The notes below the pieces were generated by a model, which did no database searches, was not told where the DNA came from, and worked only from the letters and a program-made list of their open reading frames with translations. A stretch of 64,000 bases of DNA from assembly GCA_012934845.2 (NCBI GenBank), contig WNNJ02002308.1:1-64000 (forward strand), written 5' to 3'. Shown here piece by piece: positions 38,134 to 47,518 of this stretch (the stretch's first letter is position 1; each line of letters begins with the position of its first letter). Source of the stretch: Pomphorhynchus laevis. Lineage: Eukaryota > Acanthocephala > Palaeacanthocephala > Echinorhynchida > Pomphorhynchidae. Both the position numbers and the translations under genes were made by a program.

Positions 38134-38549
38134 AAAAACGATTTATTTTAACGTGGCAAATGCGTGCCAGCGCACGCTTACATGACCACAACAAAACAAA
38201 ACTGTAAATAAGGTGTCGAGAAGGTGTGAACGGAGGAGGTGTTTGAATGTGATAAAGGAGGGGGCGCGGCGGACGTCGAGAGGGAGCTGATTCCAGGCGA
38301 GTGAGGCGGCGACGAGGAAGGATCGGAGACCGTAGTTGTTGGAGTAATTGGGAACGTGGAGTAAGAGGGTATGACAGGAACGAAGCGATAGCGAGGAGGG
38401 GCGAGTATCGTCTAAAAAAGGAAGGTTGATGAACGATGGGGAGCCGACAGCGATGAGACGAAAAGTAACGAGAAGGCGGAGTTTGATGCGGATGTGGATG
38501 GTGGGCCAGGAGAGTTGGGCAAGATATGTGGATGTGTGGTCGAAGCGAT
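38134..38549 (-). mobile_element. Truncated LINE 'I' (H family, 3' end)
   Basis: About 410 bases nearly identical to the 3' end of LINE H (30305-30710), including the ORF2 C-terminal block and the GCGTGC/GCACGC hairpin. Only a handful of differences are seen by eye, so the H family moved fairly recently. It is 5'-truncated. Confidence 0.88.
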
Positions 38550-39415
38550 TATATGACTTAAACGAGGATTTTAGATCATTTACATTAACGAAATACTCAT
38601 CTCAGAGGAACTCCCACATTAATTGAAAGAATGTGTAAATTCAAACAGGAGTGCAAAATATGTAACACTTTTGTTTTTTGTTCCAGAAAAAAATCACAAC
38701 ACAAAATATACACCGATCGTTTATACAGTTAACCAACCAACAATTTGCTGATTGTACGCCGCTCATAACGTGGCGGCAAATTTCTGAACATCCATCGCTG
38801 CTGTCCAAAACGGCATGTGCAAACAAAAGCATACTTTCGTCACAGAACGTCTAATCGAAAAAATATATATAAATTATTACAGAAATATTAGTGAAATTGT
38901 ACTTGGTTATATAAATATTTAATAATTTTAAAAAATTTTATATAAAATATTTTAAATATTAAATTTAAATTTTAAATAAAATCTTTGATAACTTCTGTAT
39001 TCTCGCGATCACATTATATTTTCAATTTTGATTTTGAGACATTAAAGCTCATTAAAACAAATTCCTGATGATAGCAGGCGCTATCGGAAATTTGACTTCA
39101 AATAAATAATCTGTTTTCACTATCTCCTCATTTAAAATATAAAATAGTTTACAATTGAATTTTATTGTTTTGATTTATTTATTTTTAAAGACATTTGTGA
39201 ATCGTGGAAAGCTTATTTTAAATATAAATTAAATGTTAATTGTTGTTTTTGATAAAATTTTCGGTCAGCAAAGTTTATATAAAAAAGTTTGAAATCTAAA
39301 GTAAATACAAAGTAAAAATTTTCTTGATTACAAACATCTTACACCTGCAAAAAAGACTAAATTTTCATATTTTGATTGATTACATCTAATAACACATTGC
39401 CGTCGACAACATATT
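38550..39415. other. AT-rich spacer, no gene seen
   Basis: Small ORFs here (for example minus strand 38641-38832) have no family features. No repeats recognised. Confidence 0.55.
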
Positions 39416-39430
39416 ACCGTCGGAAACCCC

Positions 39431-41205
39431 TTGGCGAATGGAAGGGGCAAAGCTTTTGCCCCTTCCATTTGCCCGCATTGTAAGAGGCCAATCGCACTTA
39501 CAAAATTCGGAAATGTACGTTTTCACAAGAGTTTTGAGGTTCGGTGCCCAGGCACTAGCTGCGCTTCGATTGTTGATTACACACCCAATATTTCCTCCCA
39601 TGTCAAACTTACAGCCGAATGTCAAACCTACAAAGGATCTGAAATGGCTTCGACCAACGACGTTTCCCACAATTTGAACACATATGAAACGCTTCACCGT
39701 ATTTGGGCATCACCTACGCTGACAGTAAGACGAATCCCTTGGAGTTTACGAAATAAAGCAGCTCGCATTTTTACCAATCTTATTGAGGGGGCACTAGAAC
39801 ATAAATCGCCATATAGCTGGACTAGTCTTTTGGGGTTCGCAAAATTGTGCCCATCAGCTCATTCAGGTGATCACCGAAATGTACGAAAACATATAGAGAA
39901 TGCACTAAAGTCAGCCGAAAACAGGCAGTTTGACATTTCCTTTCTCACGAATGTTTGTGCTCAACAAACGACCCGACATAAATACGACAAATCAAAGACA
40001 ATGACAATCGAACTTGTGCGACAGGGAAACTACGGCAAGGCAATGAAACGAATATCTTCGTCACGGCTGGCACCGTTCACAGAACAGACACACCGTAAGC
40101 TCACAGATTTGCACACACCGGTAAAGGTATTATAACCTTAATCCTAACGGCAGAACACGGTATTGTCATCGATTCGGATACCGTTCGTGATTCAATTTTT
40201 TCATTCCCCTCTGCATCGTCACCAGGTTGTCTGGGTTTAAGAGCCGAACACCTACAAGACATGATCACAGCGGACCAGTCTGGAAAGCTTCTAAGCCGCC
40301 TGACACATCTGATAAATTATATGGCAGCCGGTGACCTTCCTGTAGATATATCTCGATATTTTGCGGGTGCAGATCTTATCGCTATAGAAAAACCAAATGG
40401 AGGTATACGCCCAATAGCGGCAGGAGAATTGTTACGGAGGGTGTGTGCATGTTTCGAACGCTTTTAATACAATTGACAGGCAATGCTTTATTGACGCAGT
40501 CGACATTGAAGCACCTTCTATCGGACCGTGGATCAAATGGTGCTACTCGCAACCATCAAAATTACGATTTGGAGCAGCAAAAAGCCTTACATCGTCAGCA
40601 GGAGTACAACAAGGGGACCCTCTGGGCCCATTCCTTTTCGCACTGGCAATCCAACCGATTATTCGGAAAGTCGACTCGGTTACAGGTATCGGTTTTAACA
40701 AGTGGTATTTAGACGATGGAATAATTGGAGGTGAACCCAAGGCAGTTGCTATCACATTAAACATGATTGCAAATGAGCTGGAAAAAATCGGACTATCAAT
40801 GAATTGACAAAAAAACCGAATTAATAGGCTACACAGAAGCAATTATCTCAACGCAGACAAGATGGACTCACTCTCCACATACCAAGACTGACGGCAATTT
40901 TACTCTTTTGGGATGCCCAATTGGTTCGCAAGAGTTTGTAGAAGCATATCTCATAAATAGTTGCTTACCAAGCCTAGTAAATGACACAGCTTGTCGCGTT
41001 GCTTCCGGACGCTCATGTGGCTTAACTGGTATTGCGCCACTGTGCTTCCGCTCAACGAATAGCATTCCTAATGAGGAATGTAGATCCAGCAAGCACCGAA
41101 CTTTTCTGTAAGCAGTTTGATAATGCTGTGATACGGGCGATGGAAATCATCGCTTTAATACAACTGTCAGCGTGAACACGATCTCAAGTTGAGCTCCCAC
41201 TAAAA
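39431..41205 (+). pseudogene. LINE K N-terminal and RT portion, broken
   Basis: From 39431 (no ATG at the start of the open frame) the protein has a zinc motif CPHCKRPIALTKF...HKSFEVRC and continues to 40135. Another frame from about 40150 to 40467 has SPGCLGLRAEHLQDM and GGIRPIAAGELLRRV. A third, 40445-40807, has HVSNAFNTIDRQCFIDAV (motif A), GVQQGDPLGPFLFALAI (motif B) and FNKWYLDDGIIGG (motif C). A fourth covers 40800-41110. The usual stretch between LLRRV and motif A is missing, a deletion of perhaps 50 residues. Three or more breaks in all. Confidence 0.78.
39437..39469. repeat. Perfect 15-bp hairpin at the 5' end of LINE K
   Basis: AATGGAAGGGGCAAA is followed after 3 bases by its exact reverse complement TTTGCCCCTTCCATT. 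It overlaps the first codons of the open frame. Confidence 0.85.
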
Positions 41206-42897
41206 ATGGGCGGTCTGGGCCTTAGGAGTACAAACAAACACAGAGCGGCAGCCTTTGCAGCAAGCGTCAGCAGAGTTGGCGTGTTTGTGAACCAGGATCC
41301 AAATACATTTCCGGGCTTTGTAAACGCGAATGAAATACTTGCGCTACACGGAGCAGAAGTGGAACAACAGGCTTCATCCACAAGACAACATCAAATATCG
41401 TTCAAAATCGACTCAGAGAAGCGGAAAAATCTATTAGACACAGGAGATGATCGGACAAGGGCCAGACTAATAGCGGTACCACAGCCACATGCGAACGCAT
41501 GGTTACAATGCGCCCCAAATCGAAGTCTCGGCCTAGCTCTTACCGACCAAGAATTTACAATTCTTATAAGAATATGGTTAGGCTTGCAAATTGCTCCAAG
41601 CGACTACCGTTGTAGTCGATGTTTTCGAAACGCAGATGCTGAGGGCTTCCATGCACTAACTTGCAACTACGGTGGTTTTCCAGGAATGCGTCATAATGGA
41701 ATTCGTGACGTCGTTCTCCAGGCGGCACAATCAGCAGGAATGCATGTGGGTTGCGAGGTTCGCAACCTTGTCCAAAATCTTCAAGAACGGCCAGCCGATA
41801 TTCTGATCTACGGGGATCCTTCAGATGCTATAGACTTCGCGGTAACACATCCACTACAGAAATCTTTTCTTCACCAGTTAGCTTATGTGCCTGGTTACGC
41901 ATCTGCGCAGTACGCATCATCGGTCAAAGATAGAAAGTACCGTGCTAAAATGATTGAGGCGGGATATAACTTCATACCTGCAGTCTTGGAGTGTTACGGC
42001 GGCTGGAATATGGAAGGGGAGAAAATCATCAGACGAATCGCCCGATACCTAGCAATTCGATCATCTATACCATACAGCATCGCATCTGCACGGCTCGTTC
42101 AACGAATATCAATAGCACTCATGAGAGGAAATTCAAAAGCTATATTATCTAGCATTGATATGTTAAACCGACCGTATTACGAGATTGCTAACCCCATAAT
42201 GGAGAATCCCACACGAAGAATGAACCCCTTCCAGGCACTTGATCTGGCAGTTGACTCTCTTCCATCGTCAATTGATCAGTCCGCTCCTGGATACATTGAA
42301 TTTAACAATACAAATGAAGTAACTGTCACGCTAGCTAATATACCAGGATCCAGTGTCGATACGTCAGTTTTTACAGGAACTCATAAATTGTGTTCCAACA
42401 GAGATTGTGTACTTATAGAAGAAAACGGAAAATTCACACTAAAAGTATTGAGCTCTGCAATCACAGTAAAGCCCCAAAGTCTTTCAAGCAAAATTAAGCC
42501 ACATGTTGACACCTTTCTGCAACAATGTGACAATTCATCAAATAATAACGACGCTGATGATCCTGAATCTTTACCTATAAACTCACAGCCAGAAACCGAA
42601 ATTAGTAAACAGACCGTCGATTATATGACACATGACGTACATACATTATCTGATTCTGAATTAACTGACAGTTTATCGAACGCAAATAGTGATAATCATG
42701 AATCGGACGAAAGTTTTAATTATGAAACAGAATTATTAACTGACTTTTGTGAAACAGATCAAATAATCACGCCCACTATAAACAAACAGATGATACCGGA
42801 AAAAGGCCGGCTAGTTGTCAGTGGATCGGTTGATTCAGATATTCTAGATGATCAGGCGCTATCTGAAAGTAGTGATAACGAAGAGGAGGAAGTCTAA
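41206..42897 (+). CDS. LINE K C-terminal part: RLE domain plus acidic extension
   Basis: An open frame of 563 residues. The first part ends the RT and carries the nuclease: CSRCFRNADAEGFHALTC knuckle (about residues 143-160), RHNGIRD, RPADILIYGD and AIDFAVTHP (paired acidic residues of the PD-(D/E)xK fold), followed by YRAKMIEAGYNFIPAVLECY and GGW. LINE homology ends by about residue 330. The remaining 230 residues are low-complexity, rich in Ser, Asp, Glu and Asn, and finish with SESSDNEEEEV. No such tail exists in elements A, B, C, D or J. It may be a genuine family feature or a captured host sequence. Confidence 0.75.
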   Translation: MGGLGLRSTNKHRAAAFAASVSRVGVFVNQDPNTFPGFVNANEILALHGAEVEQQASSTRQHQISFKIDSEKRKNLLDTGDDRTRARLIAVPQPHANAWLQCAPNRSLGLALTDQEFTILIRIWLGLQIAPSDYRCSRCFRNADAEGFHALTCNYGGFPGMRHNGIRDVVLQAAQSAGMHVGCEVRNLVQNLQERPADILIYGDPSDAIDFAVTHPLQKSFLHQLAYVPGYASAQYASSVKDRKYRAKMIEAGYNFIPAVLECYGGWNMEGEKIIRRIARYLAIRSSIPYSIASARLVQRISIALMRGNSKAILSSIDMLNRPYYEIANPIMENPTRRMNPFQALDLAVDSLPSSIDQSAPGYIEFNNTNEVTVTLANIPGSSVDTSVFTGTHKLCSNRDCVLIEENGKFTLKVLSSAITVKPQSLSSKIKPHVDTFLQQCDNSSNNNDADDPESLPINSQPETEISKQTVDYMTHDVHTLSDSELTDSLSNANSDNHESDESFNYETELLTDFCETDQIITPTINKQMIPEKGRLVVSGSVDSDILDDQALSESSDNEEEEV

Positions 42898-43163
42898 CGC
42901 TATCGATTATGGACATTATACAAAGAGGTTAACTATATTCTACAAGTATGTATTTGATAAAATTTGAAAGTTTATATTATTGAAAAATAAACAAATTATA
43001 AATAGTTTATTACACAAAATAGTTGAATTGATTTTGAAACTTTTAAGTAAAAAATGATTTATAAGTAATTTATTCTGCAACGTACTTTAAAATTCAAAAC
43101 CAAATAATTGAATATTTGTTATTTTATATTTTATTTTAGCTCTTTACTTAGCTTGCATTATAG
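42898..43163. promoter_or_regulatory. Short upstream region of the LSD1-like gene
   Basis: Only 266 bases separate LINE K from the LSD1-like ATG, so the promoter or 5' UTR must lie here or in K. The stretch TATTTTATATTTTATTTTAG (43122-43141) followed by a second AG before the ATG resembles a splice acceptor and could join a 5'-UTR exon or a spliced leader. This is inference from sequence alone. Confidence 0.3.
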
Positions 43164-45065
43164 ATGCCGAATATGAATTCCCGTCCCGGAGGTTGGCGTC
43201 CAACTTTCTTTCACAGTCGAAATCACGACCATCACGAAATGTTTGATGACTTATTTAGAAATAATGTTGAGAATTGTAATACTGAAGCAATATCAATCGC
43301 CTGTTCTGATGGATCATTGCTACAAAGTGCATCAGCCGCGGCTGTTCACAGTCGTCTACCACCCGATCGTATGACTAATGATGAAACGATGGTATTTGTG
43401 GACGTCGTCCAAGAAGGTCAAGAAAAGCAGAAGGTGTTTATTCAAACTCGTAATAGAATTCTACAACTTTGGTTGGATAATCCATGCATTCAGCTTACAT
43501 TACCTTTTATAATTAATAACTTCAGTGAGGCATGGGCTCGTAACTATAGAAGTTTAATCGTTAGAATCTATCAGTATCTGGATCGTCTAAGTTATATTAA
43601 CTTTGGGGTTTATCGTCGCCTATTACAGCCTAACTCTCTAAGAGGTGGTCGTGTCATTATCATTGGTGCTGGAATCGCTGGCTTATCTGCTGCCCGACAA
43701 CTAAAATCGTTTGGCTTAAATGTCATTATTCTAGAGGCTAGAGATCGCATTGGTGGACGAATAGCGACCTGGAGGCGAAATCAGTATATTGCTGATCTTG
43801 GAGCAATGCTTCTTACGGGAACTGGTGGTAATCCCTGTGCTATTCTTCAACGTCAAATTGGAATGGACCTTATTCCCATTAAATCCGAGTGTCCTCTATA
43901 TGACAGCGCCGGTAGACCCGTTAGCCAGAATTTGGATGACGCTGTTGAGCGTGAATTTAACAGTCTTTTAGATGTTTGTTCATTTTTGTCGCATTCATTA
44001 AGCGAAAAGAGTAAGCAAAATTTGTCACTTGGGCAAACGTTTGAAGCACTGTATCATCTCCAAGAGAGAAAAGCATTATGCATGGCAACCACACAGCTTA
44101 AAATGTACTGTAGCGAAAATGATACCGATAAGGATATACCATACCATGTTTATATGTCGCCTGCTGAAAGACGTCTTCTTGATTGGCATCTTGCGAATTT
44201 AGAGTTTGCAAATGCCGGTCCACTAGAACATGTGAGTCTTTGTAACTGGGATCAAGACGATGACTTTGAATTGCAAGGATCCCATATGTTCGTGTGCAGT
44301 GGATTTTCATCTATACCGCTCGCACTTTCGGAAGGTTTGGATGTACAACTATCAACTCCGATAATTAGCATTAATCATACTAGAAGTCGTGATATTCAAG
44401 TAATTTCCAGCGACAACACAACATATCACTGTGATGCTTGTCTGGTTACTGTACCGCTGGGAGTCTTGAAAGACGATGTCATACGATTTGAGCCACAATT
44501 GCCAGATTGGAAATTGCAGGCCATAAAGCGACTTGGCTACGGAAATATGAACAAGGTGGTTTTATGTTTTGAAAAATCCTTCTGGGAAAATTCTCCTCAA
44601 TTATTTGGGCACGTATCGTCAAGCATTCGTAGTAGGGGTGAATTCTTTTTATTCTGGGCTATGTACAAGCAACCAACCTTGATCGCACTAAGTAGTGGAC
44701 ATGCTGCGAATATAATAGAGCACGTATCGGACGAGCTAATTGTTGCCAAGTGTTTGGCTATTTTGAAAGGTATTTTTGGTGCCGCAAATGTTCAACCTTT
44801 AAAAGATGCTGTTGTAACACGTTGGGGTATGGATCAATGGTCAAGAGGTAGCTATTCATATGTTGCAAAAGAATCTTATGGTGGCAGCGACTACGATCTA
44901 TTAGCTAAGTCAATCAATTCGGGTGTATACTTTGCAGGTGAGCATACAAATAGAAATTACCCCGCAACAGTACATGGTGCCATGCTTAGTGGATTTCGAG
45001 CTGCCCGTGAAATAACCGATATGCTGATCGGTGGATTACACGACACTAACATAATTGAAATATAA
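43164..45065 (+). CDS. LSD1/KDM1A-like histone lysine demethylase lacking the Tower
   Basis: A single-exon ORF of 633 residues. LSD1 removes mono- and dimethyl groups from histone H3 lysine 4 using FAD. SWIRM domain: about residues 72-155 (VFIQTRNRILQLWLDNPCIQ, YLDRLSYINFGVYRRL). FAD-binding: RVIIIGAGIAGLSAARQL (163-180), LEARDRIGGR and YIADLGAM. The catalytic lysine equivalent is K464 in GNMNKVVLCFEKSFW. The C-terminal FAD block is YFAGEHTNRNYPATVHGAML (589-608). LSD1-type identity is shown by LDWHLANLEFANAGPL and NWDQDDDFELQGS, which differ from KDM1B; there is no KDM1B zinc finger. Between LSLGQTFEALYHLQER (288-302) and YMSPAERRLLDWH (330-342) only about 28 residues remain where human LSD1 has a roughly 100-residue antiparallel coiled coil (Tower) that holds CoREST. 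The frame is intact and the core conserved, so it is probably functional, with altered partners. Confidence 0.92.
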   Translation: MPNMNSRPGGWRPTFFHSRNHDHHEMFDDLFRNNVENCNTEAISIACSDGSLLQSASAAAVHSRLPPDRMTNDETMVFVDVVQEGQEKQKVFIQTRNRILQLWLDNPCIQLTLPFIINNFSEAWARNYRSLIVRIYQYLDRLSYINFGVYRRLLQPNSLRGGRVIIIGAGIAGLSAARQLKSFGLNVIILEARDRIGGRIATWRRNQYIADLGAMLLTGTGGNPCAILQRQIGMDLIPIKSECPLYDSAGRPVSQNLDDAVEREFNSLLDVCSFLSHSLSEKSKQNLSLGQTFEALYHLQERKALCMATTQLKMYCSENDTDKDIPYHVYMSPAERRLLDWHLANLEFANAGPLEHVSLCNWDQDDDFELQGSHMFVCSGFSSIPLALSEGLDVQLSTPIISINHTRSRDIQVISSDNTTYHCDACLVTVPLGVLKDDVIRFEPQLPDWKLQAIKRLGYGNMNKVVLCFEKSFWENSPQLFGHVSSSIRSRGEFFLFWAMYKQPTLIALSSGHAANIIEHVSDELIVAKCLAILKGIFGAANVQPLKDAVVTRWGMDQWSRGSYSYVAKESYGGSDYDLLAKSINSGVYFAGEHTNRNYPATVHGAMLSGFRAAREITDMLIGGLHDTNIIEI

Positions 45066-46211
45066 AACGCAATTTTAGAATGTAAATTTATGTCACTGGT
45101 GTTTATCAAAAATAGTGTAAAAATAGGATTTAAAAGAAATAATATTTTACTTTGAATTCTTTGAAATTTATTAAATTATAAACTAAAAAATTAAAATCTT
45201 CAAAAGCAATTAAAGAAATTTATTTACATGTTTACTATTTTGGTTCAAATAGTTAAATTGTAGTTCCTGTACAATTGTTGGTTATTTTATTGTCCATACC
45301 AAATCATTCATTTACGAATATGTCTTTAAGATAGTTTGACTTAAAATCTTGTATATCCAAACAAAAACTTGAGAAGCACATTTTTTTGTCATTTTTTGTC
45401 TAAATATTTTGTCTAATCAAAATATTTAGAGGAGTTTTTTCCGGTTATAAAAAAAAGTATTTTTTAAAATGAAGAGAAAAAATTATTCAATAATAATTCT
45501 ATTGAATTGAGTTAAACACGAAATCATGTCCTTATCAGATTAGATATCTTTAAAATAAGTGGCAACTTTAAAATATAATTAATTATTAAAAAATAGGTAT
45601 TAAAAATACCTATTTATTTACTTTCAATAATTTACTAATAAAATACTAATTAAATACTAAATTAATTACTAATTAAATACTAATTTTACTAATTAAAATA
45701 CTAATTAAATACTAATTATTTACTTTCGATAATTTTTATAATATTTATTTTTAGTATTTTTAGTATTTTTAATATTTTTAATATTTTTATTATATTTTAA
45801 TATAATAATTTTTGAAATAATTTTCGGGTCCATTAGTAGAATGGAATCAAAATTCCCATTTAGCAATAATAGAATATTTTTATTTAGCAATTGTTTTTAT
45901 TATGGTTGTATCCTCAAAAATGTTAAAAATGATTCGGTACAAAATAAAATGCTAGTATGGAATTCCATTTTTTAATGGTAAAATATTTCCTAAAGTTTTA
46001 CAATATGAACTAGGTTTGTCTTTTAATAAGATCCTTCAAATTAATAAAACACTCAAACGTCCCACTGATCATTTCCAAGCGAATTACTACTGAAATTTTC
46101 GACCGAGAAATATCTCTAAGCGCAAAATTAAAATTCTGAATTATTCATTCAGACGTTAAGTCTGGATGAATTTCGTTTATCGATAGTTAATCCACAATAA
46201 GCCAAAACAAA

Positions 46212-46320
46212 TTAGATGTTTTTTAAAACTCCGTTAATGATTTGATGTTATGATTGATTTAGAAGTATTAGACTAAATACGAATTGAAATAGCAATTTGG
46301 TGAAATACCAAATTGATTTT
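46212..46320. repeat. Dispersed 105-bp direct repeat, copy 1
   Basis: Matches 46966-47068 at roughly nine bases in ten, including GAAGTATTAGACTAAATACG and the palindrome AATTTGGT...ACCAAATT. Same orientation, 754 bases apart. Type unknown. Confidence 0.7.
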
Positions 46321-46965
46321 TACAACTGAATTACCATGCAGAATCCTTACTCATCAAAATTACTCAAGCCCGTTTAATAATTTAGTGAATTATTTCTAGC
46401 CACTGAAAAAATTATGGCTTTTGAACAAATCGAGCAACGATGAGTTAGTGCATTATTGTTTTCACCGTAACGTTTTCATTAATGATTATTTTATTAACTT
46501 TACGAAAGCTTTTGATTTAATTAATCGTACAATCTTTACATCGTACCCAACTTTACAAGCAAAAAGTAAAATATAAATGGTCGCTTATTGAATCTCCTGC
46601 ACCTAATTAGTAGTTTGACGGTGTTAGAATATTTAAATATATAATATTTAATATATAATATTAAATATATAATATTAGTATTTTGTTAGAATATTTAAAT
46701 CATATTATGTCTAGTTATGCAGGGTGATCTTTTAAATTTACTCTATTTTATATTCAGGAATATTTCCTAGTAGATACATCTCTTCTCAGCACTGTCGACC
46801 TTGTGATCTTACTGTGTAAGTAACGAACTTGCGGTAACTAAATGAGTCTAAAATATCATTAAAATATTAAATAATTATTAATTTAATAAATATCAATAAA
46901 TATTAATTGATATTATTGATATTAATATTAATATCAATAAATATTAATTATAAATAATTAAATAA

Positions 46966-47068
46966 TTTAAAAACTCTGTTAATAATTTGATGTTATGATT
47001 GATTCAGAAGTATTAGACTAAATACGAATTGAAATAGCAATTTGGTAAAATACCAAATTGTGCTTAGT
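46966..47068. repeat. Dispersed 105-bp direct repeat, copy 2
   Basis: Second copy of the repeat at 46212-46320, with the same internal palindrome. It is bordered on the right by repeated ACTGAGT words near 47085-47140. Confidence 0.7.
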
Positions 47069-47518
47069 TTTTAACTAACTGAGTAAACTCATGACTGAGT
47101 AAAGCACTTAGACTCATGTAACTGAGTCCAAGGTGTTTACTCAATATTAATATTAAATTATTTATAAATTAAACATAATAATAAATAATAAATAATTAAA
47201 TAATAACAAATAATTATAAATAATAAATAATTTTTATGTAATATTTTTATAATATAAAATAATGTAACTGAGACTACGTATATTAAATTATTTATAAATT
47301 AAACATAATGATAAATAAAGATAATTAATAATTAAATAATATTAAATAATTTTATAATTTTATAACATTTCATATAACTTGTATCAAATAACCTTTATAA
47401 ATCTATAAAGATCAAAATTTGGTAGATCTACATTTTAATCAAGTAAAAATTTAAAATTGAAATATATATTGAAATAGCTTATTATTTAACCTGAAACGCT
47501 CATCGGTTAAATACTTAT

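Larger units (their letters stand above)
39416..42995 (+). mobile_element. RLE LINE 'K' with YLDD-type RT
   Basis: A third type of RLE LINE: N-terminal zinc motif, an RT with WYLDDG at its catalytic site, and a C-terminal CCHC plus restriction-like nuclease. It lies immediately upstream of the LSD1-like gene. An AATAAA at about 42986 may be its polyadenylation signal. The 5' end is not sharply defined. The RT half is broken; the RLE half is open to 42897. Confidence 0.8.
45066..47518. other. Long AT-rich intergenic region with a repeat pair
   Basis: No gene recognised in 2.4 kb. It contains low-complexity tracts (45600-45790, TACTAATTAAA-like), a perfect 12-bp hairpin at 45400-45429 (CTAAATATTTTG and its complement) and a 105-bp direct repeat at 46212-46320 and 46966-47068. 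The block near 47265 (AACTGAGACTACGTAT) resembles the PLE outer end. Confidence 0.6.

Noticed and set aside
38134-38549. Target-site duplication (TATATGAC) around LINE I
   Set aside because: The left copy at about 38099 is some 35 bases away from the element end and not adjacent, so the match is unconvincing.
38641-38832. Minus-strand ORF of 63 residues
   Set aside because: No family features; lies in decayed spacer.
43164-45065. KDM1B or a generic monoamine oxidase instead of LSD1
   Set aside because: SWIRM plus DWHLANLEFANA and NWDQDDDFE are LSD1-type; no KDM1B zinc finger, and oxidases lack SWIRM.
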